From: Dirofilaria immitis
Lineage: Eukaryota; Nematoda; Chromadorea; Rhabditida; Onchocercidae
Reading direction: 5' to 3'
Length of the DNA: 64,000 nucleotides
NCBI GenBank assembly: GCA_024305405.1
Contig: JAKNDB010000064.1
Span: 248,001-312,000 of the forward strand
Position numbers and translations under genes: made by a program. Positions 13,580-28,033 of this stretch are shown here, in pieces. The notes beneath the pieces were generated by a model. That model did no database searches and was not told where the DNA came from. It was given only the letters and a program-made list of their open reading frames with translations. The first letter of the stretch is position 1. Every line of letters starts with the position of its first letter.

Positions 13580-16579
13580 GTTTAAATCATGAATTTTCTT
13601 TTTTAAATCATAAATTGCTTTTAATTATGATTTTTTTGCTTTGACATAGTATAATGATTAATTATTTTTTGCAAAATTTCATTTCTATTTCTCTAATAAT
13701 AAATAATTATTCTGTGTTTTTATTTTATTATTATTATCATTCTATATGACTTATCATTTATTAATAAATAATATGAATGAAATTGAGTAAATAAATTATT
13801 ATCATTTTTGATATCATAATCATATTATCATTTTCATCACTTCTTATCATTCAATAAATTAATATTCAATGAAAAAATTGTAATTCTCAATCTCAATTTA
13901 ATTTGGAATTTTAGTTTGAAAATGTGATAGTTTTTAAATTCAATTGAAATAAGTACTATTACTGATTGTATAATTTATCAATATGCAAATGATTAATAAA
14001 TGATAAATTGATTAAGAGATTTGTTAATGCTTCAAATGAATTTCCTAATAAAATTATTTATTCAAATAAAATTTTAATAATAATCATTTTCAATCACTCT
14101 TATATACTTCTTATCTAATTATTCCAAATAATAAATTTACATATTTATAAATAAATCTTTTAAATATTTCACCTAATACTAAATGTATTATTCCCACTGA
14201 ATAAAACCTTTGCTAATTATTGATTAGGTTATTGATGATCAAATCATTTATGATATATCACGAATTTTGATCGAGATTTTCTCTTATCATAGCAAAATTC
14301 TTCTATCACTTATGATGGATGCTTTTAACTTATATACATATCGCTAATTCTTATTCAATAAATGTTAAAAAAAAGCAAGATCGAGAAAATATTTCATTTT
14401 TTTTTAAATCATAAATAAGTCTTTTTATATTTGAACTAATCTATTTAGCATGATAGGATATAAATTCTATCTTAAAATATTCAAATAAAATAATTCATTT
14501 TTAAATTGATTAATCTTCTTCCATCAGTCGTTATCAATAGTTTATCAGTAGTCTATCAAAAAAAAAAATTCTTTTAAGCTATATGGAATAAAATATAAAA
14601 TTAAGGAAATAATTGTAAATATAATTTTTTTATAAATATAATAAAATAGTTTATTATCTTCTCTGATAATTTAACTCTGATAAGCTTTTTCTTATTTAAA
14701 TTATTTAATTAAAATTTCTTTCCGATACATACTTATTTAAATTTTATCTTTCATTTATTCAAATTTTAAACAAATTTGAATAAATAATAAAAATGCATAA
14801 ATTAATATAACATTGATAAAATTGCAAATTAAAAATGATTAAATCATAAAATAATTGCCATAAATAATGTTCGAATGATTATCCAAAATTTTAATCCAAA
14901 AAATTTTAGGATAAAAACAAATTTAATTTGTTAAATTTTCTATTATCAAAATCAATCATTGAGATAGTATGAATGAAATATTTATATAAATGATAGAAAT
15001 ATTTCAATTTTAATGATTTTTTTACAGCGATATACTTCTTAAAACGATAATGGATTCATCGTATAGAAATATTCTAAGTTTCGTTTTTTCGTTCCTTCTG
15101 AAGGATCGATATTTTGGCTGTGAAAGTAATTTTATTGCTAGCTCTTTTAATGCTTTTTCTGGAATAATTTCATTTTTTCTCGATTTTTTTCCTTACTAAA
15201 ATGTCTTCATCAGGCGGAAATATAACGTATACTTTTGTGAATTTTATGCTTAGTAGATTCTGAAGGGTTTGAGACAAAGTTTGATAGAGCATAATTTCAA
15301 GAAATGGTGTATTGTTTAATTTCGAGAGTATGTTTAATCGATTTTACTGATTTTTACATTGACACATTTCTTAATGGAGAATGGATTCATCTTATGGACA
15401 TAAAATATGAGGATACTTCATTAATGGAAAAATATGGGAATGAATTAGATTAATATGCATGTAATGCGATGCAATTTATTCTCGAGGAAAAGGACAGACA
15501 AGTCATGTGAATGCAATACTTTGATTCTCGAATTTTTTTGCAAAGAAAAAAATGAAAAGAACTATTAATTTTACGCATAAATATTACATTGCTTTGATAT
15601 GAAATATTTTTGAATCAATAAGATATGATAATTTGATAAGATCGAATTTTTTTCTTCTTAGAAAAACTAGATTGGAATACGTTACGTGAGTGAAATGCGT
15701 GAGTAAAATTCCTTAATTTTGGAATAGTGATATTAATATTATATTTGAAAAGATACGGTAATGTGATAAATGTATTGATAATGAATTATCATTTATCAAT
15801 AGCTTAACTCATTAATGTTTAACTAATTCGAGAATGGTTTCTTTGTACCATTAATCAATTAAGATACCAGTGAACGTTTCTGATTTCTGATCATCTATTT
15901 CTGTTCGTTGTTAACGACATCTCGATGTCATTAGTCAATTAAAACTTATCAATTTTAATTTGAAATTTCATTTTTTTTTTTGCAATCTTTACAAAAGATA
16001 AAGTTATCATTTGTTTATCACAACGGATGTTGAGACTTTCCAGCATTTTCGAAAATTTATAGTAAAATTAGCAATGCTAATAGGACGAGAAATGATAATG
16101 ATAAGTTTTAGAAAATGATTTAATTAAATTACAACCTATTAATGATATATGTATTTTCGAATTTTGCAATTTAAAATAAAATCATATAAAATCAAAATTC
16201 TTATCATGATAATAAATTTAACCTTAATTTCCGATTGCTACATTTATACGTTGATAATGCTGATATCGGATATCAATAAAATAAATGAAATTAATCATAT
16301 CATTTCCATTAGATATCATTTGATACTTGTAAAATTAAATTACATAAATTTTCAATTTTATTTCATTTCAAATAATTAAATAAAATTACATATAATTTTA
16401 TTTAATCGTTTTTTTTTTTAATTGGAATTTTATTATTTAATTTGACATTAAATTAAATTTCCTCCCATAACAATTATCACAATGAAATATCACAAACAAT
16501 TAACAAATATTCTAACTTCAACTTTATTTATTTAAACATTAAAATTAAAACAAGAAGAAAAAAAGAGATAAAGAGAATA

Positions 16580-16610
<31 letters not shown>

Positions 16611-18127
16611 GAGGAAAGGTATAAAAATTATTGTTTGAATTGAGAATAAGTTTGTTTATAAAATATTTCACGAAAGTATTTTTAATGATGATAAAAGTAG
16701 GCAAAATCTTGTCTTCCCTCCTTCATCAAATATTTCTCTCGAGCAGAGATATTTTTCGAACTTTTTAAAACTTTTTCTAAGACAACAAGAGTCATAACCT
16801 GGTCTATCCTATCTGATAAATAAATAATATTGCAAATAGCTAAATCTCCTAGAGATGAAATATTTGAATGCTTTTTTTGTTACATTTATTTTGATTGGAA
16901 AATTAATTAATAGCTAATTGGACAGGTAAAAATAATAAAGTAAACAATTATTGATTTGCATCATTTTTATTTTATTAATTCTTGAAAAAATTATTGTAAC
17001 AAAAGTAATATATATAAATTGATTAAACAATTTGGCATTATATTAAGCATAATTATTTGAAATTAATTAATTTGAATTTGAAAGAAGGAAGGTTATCGAT
17101 TTCCAATTAAATTATTATTTTTATCGAATTAAATAAATTTGATTATTTTTGAGCATATTTCAGCAAATAACTGATATGTTCGATTATTCTGCATAATACG
17201 GGATTTATCTATACTGATAAATTTATATAGCCAAAACATAAGTTATCGAACAGAATTGATAATATTTATGCTTGAACAAAGATTGATAACAATTGATGAT
17301 ACTACGAAGCATTTAATAATAATAAATTTATTTCGTCTGATCTATTTTATTATTTATTAGCTAATAGATCGATGATTTTTTTAAATTATTTCATTCAGCT
17401 AACACATAACTAAAATTAAAATTTAAAAATCGATCATTTCTCGAATATCGAGAATAAATTCATTTTATGACGAATCGTTCAGATCATTCATAAAAAAAAG
17501 AGAAAATGGATTTAAATTAAAATTAAAATTTGAAATATCTAAGAGAAGTAAAAGTGTGCAAGCGATTTTAAGCAGAAGTTAGAAGGAAGTGATATATTTT
17601 ATCATTGGTTACTTTTACATAATCAAATATTATCATTTCTAAAATTACTATGCAACTATTATGCAAATATATAATCAAAAAATCATTCATTCATTCTTAT
17701 TTTAATTTCAAATTTCTTTTATCATTTCAATTTTAACATTTCTACGTTTTTTTCCTTATCTTTCAACCTTTTTCGTTTAATTCAATTTTCTAATAGAATA
17801 TTCGATACCTATTTTGCAGAATTGGAAATGAAATTAAATTATTAAAAATAATTACAATTATATATATTTGATTTAATATATATAATTGTATCGAATATCA
17901 AGAAAACAGAAACATATTCGATGATATATTTCATTTTATTTATTTATATATTTGTTGATGAGACATACAATAGTTTACTTATCATTGGAATTGCTATAGG
18001 AATAGTTTGATGATAAGAAATAAAACTTATCTGTTTCTTCTTTTTCTTCCGTCTTAATTAATTATCAAATTTAAAAATGAATATTTCTTCGATAAGTACT
18101 TTCAATGAATGATTATATCTTCAATCA
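13580..18127. other. Gene-free AT-rich DNA
   Basis: Very AT-rich, with many ATTTA/TTAAT-type words. The only distinct item is a GA microsatellite at about 16581-16620. No exon with matching splice signals and no RNA gene was seen. Confidence 0.55.
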
Positions 18128-18243
18128 TTACATCCAGTGATTATATCCAGTGATTACATCCAATGATTTTACATCCAATGATTACATCTAATGGTTACAT
18201 TTAATGATTACTTCCAATGATTACATCCAAATGATTACATCTG
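18128..18243. repeat. Degenerate tandem repeat, unit about 16 bp
   Basis: ACATCCAATGATT and close variants repeated about seven times. Confidence 0.8.
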
Positions 18244-18674
18244 TAATTTTATCAATCAATTTGAAAGTATTTCGTTTAACTTTGCTAAATGTACTTAATT
18301 CATATTTTTTTTAAACAGCCTTATAATAACATCCCTGAATATTTTCATAATATGCTTATCCCTTTAATTTTGAGCATTTTTAATCAATTGATTCTGAAAG
18401 GTATACTTTACATATTGTTCTCGAATAATTCAACATTACTGCCATTTTTTTGATTTAAATTATTTCTAAATTAATCGATTTTTGGCGATGCTTTTATTTT
18501 TTTTTAAAAATGAATCTTTAAAAATTAATATCATAATATGGTCGATTAATTTTAAAAGATTCTTACTTTCGTAATTTTGAACATTTTTAAATTATTTATT
18601 AATTTTGAAAATATCTTTTTAATAAAAGTATTTATTTGCTTCTTTTTTGTTTACTATAAATCTTTTGAATAAAA

Positions 18675-18718
18675 TTTATCACATATATATATATATATAC
18701 ATATATATATGTGATAAA
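18675..18718. repeat. Palindromic TA microsatellite
   Basis: TTTATCACATATATAT at the left edge is mirrored by ATATATATGTGATAAA at the right edge, around an interrupted (TA)n core. It could form a cruciform. Confidence 0.8.
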
Positions 18719-18888
18719 ATTTGTATAAAAATTCTGTGATAATAATTATTCCTTCCTTTTTCCTTTATTTTTTCAATTTCTAATCAATTTAATATGTAAC
18801 ATTTTTTTATTAATTATACAATAAAATAAATGACGAATAATATTTGAACTAAAATAATTTAATTTTTATAATAGACGAAAATTTTTCT

Positions 18889-19140
18889 TTGATTCGATAA
18901 ATGTATATCATCAAAGAATTGATTCGATAAATGTGTATCATCAAAAAATTGATTCGATAAATGTATATCATCAAAGAATTGATTCGATAAATGTATATCA
19001 TCAAAGAATTGATTCGATAAATGTATATCATCAAAGAATTGATTCGATAAATGTGTATCATCAAAAAATTGATTCGATAAATGTATATCATCAAAAAATT
19101 GATTCGAGAAATGTATATTATCAAAAAATTGATTAGAGAA
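18889..19140. repeat. 30-bp minisatellite, about 8 copies
   Basis: Unit GATTCGATAAATGTATATCA plus TCAAAGAATT, repeated every 30 bp with few changes. The period is a multiple of 3, so frames are open on both strands (for example repeated YRINSLMIYI on the minus strand). These frames follow from the period and are not evidence of a gene. Confidence 0.92.
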
Positions 19141-19620
19141 ATGTATATAATCATATATTTCCTTATTTTGAATTATTTGCATGGTACTTGCATGGTACAC
19201 ACCTGTGATTTGCTTTCTCAATTCTACTAATGTAAACATAAATAAACAATAAATATTTATTGTTTACTTTACATTGAAATAATAAAATGTGATAAATAGT
19301 GATAAAATGGCATAGATTTTCTCATATTATAGTACGATTTAATAATAATAATATATGAATTAAGTTAAAGCATCGATATTAATCCATTTTCAATAAAGAA
19401 TTTAATTAGATCTACTACTTGTCATGCTATTAAAATTCGAGAATTTATTATTTAATTTGGCATTTTCAATCAATCCTATCTTATTGACTAATTTATATTG
19501 ATTTAAAAATTTAATAGCCATATCAAAATTAAAATTTAATCCCTGTTTAATTGATGCAAAAAAATTATCATTTTCCAATTCAATATTTTCCTGATATGAT
19601 CAAATTATACATTTCCATTT

Positions 19621-19806
19621 AACATCTCTATGATACAATCATTATCTTCAAATCATTTAACATCTCTATGATACAATCGTTATCTTCAAATCATTTAACA
19701 TCTCTATGATACAATCATTATCTTCAAATCATTTAACATCTCTATGATACAATCATTATCTTCAAATCATTTAACATCTCTATGATACAATCGTTATCTT
19801 CAAATT
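19621..19806. repeat. 38-bp minisatellite, 5 copies
   Basis: AACATCTCTATGATACAATC starts at 19621 and 19659 and then every 38 bp, alternating only at one position (ATTATCTTC versus GTTATCTTC). Confidence 0.92.
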
Positions 19807-21056
19807 ATCTTCAAATTTTTTTTTTTTAATTGATAATTTCTTTTAGATCAATTTTTGGTAAGGAATATTTGAAAAATGATTTGTTTATTTTTTTTTTTTA
19901 TATTTTTCATTCCTTAATTCAACTTAACTTAGAATCTTTAAATTAAACAATGGTCTTATTGTATTGTATTGTGTTATTGTTGTTGTTTACAAAGCTGTTG
20001 TTTACAGCAACAACAACAACAATTACTACTATTTTAAACTTTTATTATGCGACAACTGCTATATGTTTCTTAGGCGGCCAACTAAAAGTTTACGTTTTAA
20101 AATTTAAATTTAAAAGTTGCAAAAAATACAGCAAACTTTTCTATCCATAAAATAAACTTATTCTCATTTGAAATATAATTATATCAAACAAAATCAATGA
20201 TAAATGGCAATAATTAAGATAATTCTTTTAATTAATAAATAATTTGTTAGTAATTTTATCAATTTGATTATTGATAATTTCTTATAGGATGTAAGAATTC
20301 TTTTGAAAATTTATTCCTTCGTTTCATCAAATAATAATTGCTATAGATGAATGAAATTATATCATTTATCATCGTTATCTTTCGTTTAATTTTGTTTACA
20401 TCATAAAAGCCAAGTATACAATTTACTAAAGTAAACAACAACAGAGAAGATAAGAAAAATAAATTTATATAATTAATCATACATAGTTATTTTACAAATT
20501 TTTATTCCATTTTGTAACGCTTCATTCTTTATCGTTTCTGCATAATATATCTAATTTCGACTACGTGTATCTCATTACACGTACGTGTAACAAAATATAC
20601 GTAACTTATGCATATGTTTATCTCACGTGGAATTGGATAAAATAAAAGAAGGCGGAAAAATTGCATAATTATTTTTGTTTATTCTCATATTACCTTTTCA
20701 AATATTTCTTTCTTTTTTTACATAATATATATAAGTTTTGATTAGATGTGTATATTTTATTATACGTATACATACGTCTTCAATATACGTTAGTTATACG
20801 TACGTTCACGTAAAATGGCATATAAGATATAAGTAATATTTTAGATAAACAAAAAAAAAAGAGAAGAAAATTGATGATAGAATGGGAAAGATGAAAAATT
20901 GGCAAAATTATGAAAAATTTAAAAACCTTTTTTTTTCCTAAAACTAATTAATTTCATTTAAATTTTTATTTTATACCTTTTATAAAATTAAACAAAAAAA
21001 AAGTTGATGATGTAATGTTATTTGTTGATATTATTGCCAATATAATATAATAGCAT

Positions 21057-21087
21057 GTCGAGAATACGAATAATTCGTATTCTCGAC
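21057..21087. repeat. Perfect palindrome, 14-bp arms, 3-nt loop
   Basis: GTCGAGAATACGAA, then TAA, then the exact reverse complement. Confidence 0.9.
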
Positions 21088-21305
21088 TTTTCGTATTGTC
21101 TACTAATTTCTCTTTTTTTTTCTTTTCTTATTCTTTCTACCTCATTCTCTTGCTACTAATTCAATATCGACATTTACATTTCAAAATAAAAAAATAAATA
21201 AATGAAGGAACACCTTTGGATGGAATGAAAGATTTTTGAGAGAAGAAGAAAGAATCGAGAAAGTGAGAGCAAAATTTCTCGAGAAAAAATGAATAGTGAC
21301 ATTTG

Positions 21306-21307
<2 letters not shown>

Positions 21308-21343
<36 letters not shown>

Positions 21344-21350
21344 ATATATA
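21308..21350. repeat. (CT)n(TA)n microsatellite
   Basis: A run of CT dinucleotides passes directly into a run of TA dinucleotides. Confidence 0.9.
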
Positions 21351-22835
21351 TTTTGTTCGTTTTATGTGCGGCAAGTTATTGGAATTGAAAGGCTCAAAAA
21401 TGATTAATCGGTTGGAACAAAATAATCAGAAGTTGAAGAGAGAGAAAAAAGAACGGAGCAGGTGAATATCAATTATCGATTTCCGCTTCCTCAATAAAAA
21501 TGAGGAAAAAGATTTGAAATGGATGCTATTTGGAGAAATCTTAAGATCTCGATATCTCGATAAATATTGCTTGCTTTAATTGCTTAAACTATGTGTGCGT
21601 TATTGAGGAAGGAAGTAGGATTTGGTTTTTGATGAAAAGGATAGTTAGTTAATCATGATTCAATTCGGCAGATGTTACTAAGAGGTCAAAATATAAGAGA
21701 GAAAGAGAGAGAGAGAGAGAAAGAGAAAGAGAAAGAAAGAGCAAGAAGAATATGTCAAGAAACTCTCATAAGGATTCTCGAATTTCAATTAGTAATTTTA
21801 ATTTTGAATTTTTCCATAATAAAGTTCTGTGTTTACGTTTATCTAAACTGTTATAGTCTTTTGATAAAAGATTGCATTTGAAATTTCATAAATATTTATT
21901 CACTTTATGTTTCATCTTCAATGAATTTTCTCTTTTCAAAAAAAAAAAATTATCATTCTTATGAAAGGTCATTCGCAGGTCATTCATTCATAGTAATATT
22001 TCTTTTCTCTAAATAATTTTTGGCATAAAATTATTAAGAGAAATATCTGTTTCATACTTTTGCACTAAACAGATGGCTTAAAAAAAATGAATAAAAACTT
22101 AGGCTAAATTAAAGTTTTATTTGAAGCATATAGTTGAATGAATATTTTGAAAGAAGTATAATTGAGTTCTTTTATGATATTTTTAAATTTAATTTTACTA
22201 AAGAAAGATTTTACTGGATCATTGATCGTTGTAATCATTGATTGAGAAGATTTTCTTTTTTTTTTTTTTTTCTTTAATAAAATAGAAATTTCATATAAAA
22301 TTAAATTGTTTCATTTTAATTAGCTATTTGATTAATAATTAATTTTATGCATAGATTATATATCTCGAGATTGTCAAAATCTTTTTTTTTGCTTATCTCA
22401 ATTCTTACAAAATTTGCATTACGATATCTCGAGAAATGGATCAGTTGTTATGCTTTAAAATATTATACACTTCTCTTTTTAACCCTTGATAAATTTTATT
22501 TTTTTCATAAATTCTTATCAATTATAGAAATGGATTGATTATCAAATATAACTTTTATGTATATAAGTATTATCTTTCCTTCTTTCTTTTTTTCTTTCTT
22601 TTTCATTTTTACTTCGTTTTTTTTATTCAATCATAAAGTTAATGGCACATTTCCAAAATGTTATCACTTTTTCTTTCTTTTTTTTTCTTTTACGATCATT
22701 TCATTTCAACAAAACTTTTTCTTTATTTTTTCCTAATTTCCTTTATTTTTCTGTAAATTGTTTTTGCATAAAAACTTGCCTAAATTTTAATTATGTAAGT
22801 TTGATTCTGTCTCGAATCGATACTAATAACACTAA

Positions 22836-22867
22836 TGATGATGATGATGATGATGATAATGATGATA

Positions 22868-22901
<34 letters not shown>

Positions 22902-22927
22902 CGATGATGATGCAGATAGTGATGATT
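22836..22927. repeat. (GAT)n microsatellite
   Basis: About 30 GAT/GAC-type triplets. They read as poly-Asp in one frame, but there is no supporting gene context. Confidence 0.9.
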
Positions 22928-23460
22928 AATATGATTGTTTAAAAACTGGTCCAAATATTTTAAACTGTATGGCTGTGTTTTTTTGATTTCAATCTTTTAA
23001 TCATTCAAAAAAAAAATTGAGAAACTTTTCCTTCCACTCACCCGTTTGATATAAAGCTAATTTCTTTTTTTTTTTTGCTTTTTATCATACCAATGGATTC
23101 TAAAACAAAATTTTAATAGTTTTAAAATTTTTCAATTTTAAAACTATTGAATTCAAAAATTTAATTTACGCTAATGTTGATATGATAACTATACTTATGA
23201 AACTGATAACATATCAATAGGTTATTTAGAATGGAATTAAAAAATTTGAATGTTATCAATGTTATGCACTTAAATTCTTCCGATATAATAATAATAATAA
23301 TATGCAAATTTAATGGTAAAGCTAAAAATTCAACGTTTCTAAATGTTTTCTCGCAATTCAGAATATTTGTAAACGTTAAATTTTAGAAATGAATAATATT
23401 ATTAGAATAGGCTTTTCAATTTATTTCAATGAATTTTATCTTTCTATTTAATATTAACTT

Positions 23461-24172
23461 TTCGAACTTTTCATTCCTATCTCCAACTTTTTGAACTTTG
23501 CATTCATATCTCCAACTTTTTGAACCTTCCATTCGTTTCACCAACTTTTTGAACCTTCCATTCGTATCTCCAACTTTTTGAACTTTTCATTCGTATCTCC
23601 GACTTTTTGAACTTTGCATTCGTATCACCAACTTTTTGAACTTTGCATTCGTATCACCAACTTTTTGAACTTTGCATTCATATCTCCAACTTTTTGAACC
23701 TTCCATTCGTTTCACCAACTTTTTGAACCTTCCATTCGTATCTCCAACTTTTTGAACTTTGCATTCATATCTCAACTTTTGAACCTTCCATTCGTATCTC
23801 CAACTTTTTGAACTTTTCATTCGTATCTCCAACTTTTTGAACTCTTGCCATTCGTATTCATATCTCAACTTTTTGAACCTTCCATTCGTATCTCCAACTT
23901 TTGAACTTTCATTCGTATCTCCAACTTTTTGAACTTTGCATTCGTATCACCAACTTTTTGAACTTTGCATTCATATCTCCAACTTTTTGAACCTTCCATT
24001 CGTTTCACCAACTTTTTGAACCTTCCATTCGTATCTCCAACTTTTTGAACTTTTCATTCGTATCTCCAACTTTTTGAACTTTGCATTCGTATCACCAACT
24101 TTTTGAACTTTGCATTCGTATCACCAATTTTTAGAATCTTTCATTCGTATCACCAACTTTTTGTAATATCTT
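23461..24172. repeat. 29-bp minisatellite, about 24 copies
   Basis: Unit AACTTTTTGAACTTTGCATT plus CGTATCACC. Spacing is 29 bp in the clearest part (23641, 23670). Units alternate among a few variant types (TTTGCATTC, TTCCATTCG, TTTTCATTC; TATCTCC or TTTCACC). This is the largest minisatellite in the window. Confidence 0.93.
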
Positions 24173-24907
24173 CAGTTTTTTGAATTTTACTTCCATACTT
24201 TCATATCTGACATTTATTCTTTAATTTTAATTTTTTTTCTGTATAAGTAAAACGAAAAGTTCTATTCTCGAGCAATACTTGAGTTCTATTTCTAATGATC
24301 TATTGTTAATACTTTACGTATAATTATACGTGATATACATATACGTATATTATGTAAATATAATAAATAAAAGTAGGAAAAGCAAAAATGACATTAATAA
24401 TTGAAAAAGTTTTATTAAAATGCTTTAAAATATTTGATGTATTTATTAATGTTTGTCCTATTTTGTTATTATTCTTCTCACAAATTATATATTTAATTTA
24501 AATTTAAATTTAATTTTTTCCTATTTTTATGTTTTCCATTTCTTATTAATTATTTAATTTAATTACTTATTAATTATTTATTTTTATTTAATCAAATAGC
24601 ATAGAATAATGGAAATATTGATGAAATGTTATAAAATTACAGCATGGATTATATTATTATAGATTGAAAAATCGATGAGAAGTAGGAGAGAGAAAGGACG
24701 AATAAATATGGATGAGTATGATAAATTAGGAGAAATGAGAAATAGAAGATAGAAAAGAGAGCGGAAAATATAGAGATGAATGAGAAAAGATCAGTTTAAA
24801 TGTAAATTTCATCCCATTTTAATACTCTTAAACTTTTATTCAAGTATTCATAGATTTGATAAAGTAATCCTTGAATATTGCTATTGCCATCACTGGCAAT
24901 AATATTA

Positions 24908-25206
24908 GTTGTAGTTGTAGTAGTAGTAGTAGTAGTAGTAGTTGTTGTTGTTGTTGTTATTATTGTTGTTATTGTTGTTGTTATTGTTGTTATTGTTGTT
25001 GTCGTAATTGCTGTTGTCGTAATTGCTGTTGTTGTAATTGCCGTTGTTGTAATTGCTGTTGTTGTAATTTTTGTTTTTGTTATTATTGTTGTTGTTATTA
25101 TTGCTGTTGACATTATCGTTATTATTGTTATCGTTGTTATTGTTGTCGTCGCAATTGTTGTTGTCGTTATTGTTGTTGTTGTTATTGTTGTTATTATTGT
25201 TATTGT
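24908..25206. repeat. Interrupted (GTT/GTA/GTC)n trinucleotide array
   Basis: About 300 bp of GTN triplets with occasional interruptions. It gives low-complexity open frames on both strands (poly-Val, poly-Thr). Not considered a gene. Confidence 0.9.
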
Positions 25207-25450
25207 AAATGAATTAAATTTCCAACAGAATTTCTTTTTCCTAAATGAAACTTTTTACTTATCATTTCGTATTTCGAAAATTTGAGTATTAAATGATGTA
25301 TGTTTTTTTTTTTTTTTTCATGATACTTTTCCTCTCAAGAGATGGATGAGATTGAGATCGGAATAGTCGAGAATGAATTGATTTTCTTTCTCATCCATCT
25401 CTATATTTTCCGCTCTCGAATTTCGATTTACTTTCATTGAATTAACAAAT

Positions 25451-25492
25451 TGTGAAACGAATGAGTGAAACTTTTCACTCATTCGTTTCACA
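25451..25492. repeat. Perfect palindrome, 20-bp arms, 2-nt loop
   Basis: TGTGAAACGAATGAGTGAAA is followed by CT and then its exact reverse complement. It is the longest-armed palindrome with a minimal loop in the window. Confidence 0.92.
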
Positions 25493-25836
25493 TTTCGAAA
25501 GGAATATTTTAAAAGAAAGGTTGGAAAAAGTTCATTTTGATATCTTTTGACAGAGACATTTGGTAGTGAAGTAGCCAATTTTTGTGAAATTTTCCTATTA
25601 CTTCCTGAAATGATTCTCAAGAATGCTTTGTGAAGGAAGGGAAGCGCTTTTGTTCAAATTCCTTTTTCTTTTCCTTTTTTTTTCTTTCTTTTCTCGAGAA
25701 AATGAAGAAAGGCAAAGTAAAAACAGATAATGACGGCTCCTCTGTGATGGATACGCCGATCGACCTTTCACTTTTCCATTCCTCTAATTGCAATCACTTA
25801 GAAGAGATGTGATGTATGCTTTTATATTTATTAACA

Positions 25837-25857
25837 TACATACATATACATACATGA

Positions 25858-25896
<39 letters not shown>

Positions 25897-25915
25897 TACA
25901 CACTCACATCCATAT
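25837..25915. repeat. (CA)n / CATA microsatellite
   Basis: Mixed CATA and CA dinucleotide repeats. Confidence 0.85.
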
Positions 25916-27420
25916 GACAACATGCACACACATACATAGATAGATTCATTCAATCCTTTCTTGTCTGGATTGTTCCTTTTTCTGTTCGATGATCTTTTGA
26001 TGACTTCTTTCCAAGTCGAAGTTTTCGCCCTTTTTCTCCATTAGTAATCATTTTGATTTCTTTCTTATCTGTTTTAACTACAACTCTAAACTGATAAACT
26101 GGGGAAAACTGATAAACTGATAAACTTTGACCACTTATACACAACTGTACGTCTTTTTCGTACAATAGGTAATGAAGGATCTCTTGACCTGTTGACCTAT
26201 TCAAGTTTTTAGTTTTCCCTTTACTGAAAAAATCTTTCAAATAAAATGTCAAAATGTAAGAGAATAATAAAGGAAGGAATTTACAAAAACAAACCTGTAT
26301 TTGAGAGAAATAGGAAGAAGTAAAAGAGAAGGGCAAAGGGCATTTGATGATAAGATGATAGTTAATAAATGATTTGAAATGATAATGAAAATTATGACAT
26401 ATGTTACTTATTTCATCTTTTTTCTTCAACGCCCTATTATAATATCATAAGCGTGATATGTATATGTATTACATTGATGAATCATTTTTATACGTGATAC
26501 TGAATTTGCACGTGATGCTGAATTTACACGTGATACTGAATTTACACGTGATACTGATATCATATTTGATCATATCACATATATTAAAGCAAAATAGAAA
26601 TATTTTGCTATTTTGATGTTAGTTTAATTTTTAGATTAATTAATATAAAAATGCAATTTCATAATTACATTGAAATGATTGAATATATCGAAAAATAACT
26701 AAAACTTTTATAAACGTTTTTTCTTTAATTAAAAAATATTTAATAAAAAAAAAAAAAAAAAAAAGCAAATTTCTTTAAAATCTCACACATTTCATTTTTA
26801 GAAGAAAATTAAAAACGATTTCATGATTGATTGATCGATCAGTCATGCACAAAACTCCGAACATATCACAATTTTTTTTTGCCGAATTTTTATTGGAAAT
26901 TTCCATTGAAAAATATTTTCTCAATAAATATAGAAATAATTCTTTGTTAGAGTATGTGATTACCATTATCATTTTATTATCTGTTACCGATAATTTGATT
27001 ATAGCGATGTCCTAGTTTTCGATAATATTAAATGATAGCGATCGCGGCAATAGTTTCATTGATAATAGATAAAGAAACAAAGTGATCATAACATGATAAT
27101 ATTTGAAATGACTATGATAGTTAATAGTGATATTGATGATAATGATAATCAGACAATATAAGAGCAAATAATAATAATGATAATGTTAACTGTGCTAAAC
27201 GAGTGATTACGACAATGAACAAAAGAAGAATATATATATAGATACAGAAAATGGCAGTAATGAAATAAATGATAACATTATCAGAGTTAGGAAATGAGAA
27301 AAGATCTGTACGTGTATAGATAGAGATGAGGATTGTCGAGAATAGTCGAGAGTGAAGCACTGTCATCACTATCATCATCATCATCATCATTAACGATAGC
27401 GGTAAGGAAGGATATCAGAT

Positions 27421-27684
27421 ATAGAAGAAGAAGAAGAAGAAGAAGCAGAAGAAGAAGAGGAAGCTTATGGTAGCGTCAGAATCCACTGCATGGGAATATT
27501 GGTAGGAAGGAAGGAAGGGTTTGATTTGATTTGATTTGATTCGATTCGATTCGATTCGATCGATCAGTCGATTCATTTCCTATCATCCCTTTACATCATG
27601 TATATCCATCCATCCATCCATCCTCCATCCATCCATCCATCCATCCATCCATCCATCCATCCATCCATCCATCCATCCATCCAT

Positions 27685-27720
<36 letters not shown>

Positions 27721-27727
27721 CCGTCTT
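27421..27727. repeat. Cluster of microsatellites (GAA, GATTC, CATC)
   Basis: GAA repeats (about 27424-27460), TTTGATTTGAT/TCGAT repeats (about 27520-27562) and a long, nearly pure (CATC)n tract (about 27605-27725). The CATC tract reads as an artificial HPSI repeat. Confidence 0.9.
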
Positions 27728-27900
27728 CATATTTATTTCTCTTCTATCTACCATTTTATCACATATATCATATCAATCATCACTTTTCTTATTCCTCTTC
27801 GGTCACAGCTACGTCTATTTCACGTCTATTCTCCTATCCTATCCTGCTTCTACCCTATTCTATCATACCCTGCTTCAACTTACCCGCCTTATCGATATAT

Positions 27901-28033
27901 TCAATATAATCAATCATTATTTATATATCATTATTATCATATCAATATAATCAATCATTATTTATATATCATTATTATCATATCAATATAATCAATCATT
28001 ATTTATATATCATTATTATCATATCAATATATG
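27901..28033. repeat. 41-bp minisatellite, 3.2 copies
   Basis: TCAATATAATCAATCATTAT begins at 27901, 27942 and 27983, with a partial copy from 28024. Confidence 0.92.

Noticed and set aside
24796..25285. Long open frames on both strands (poly-Thr, poly-Val)
   Set aside because: They come entirely from the GTN trinucleotide array, with no codon bias or partner exons.
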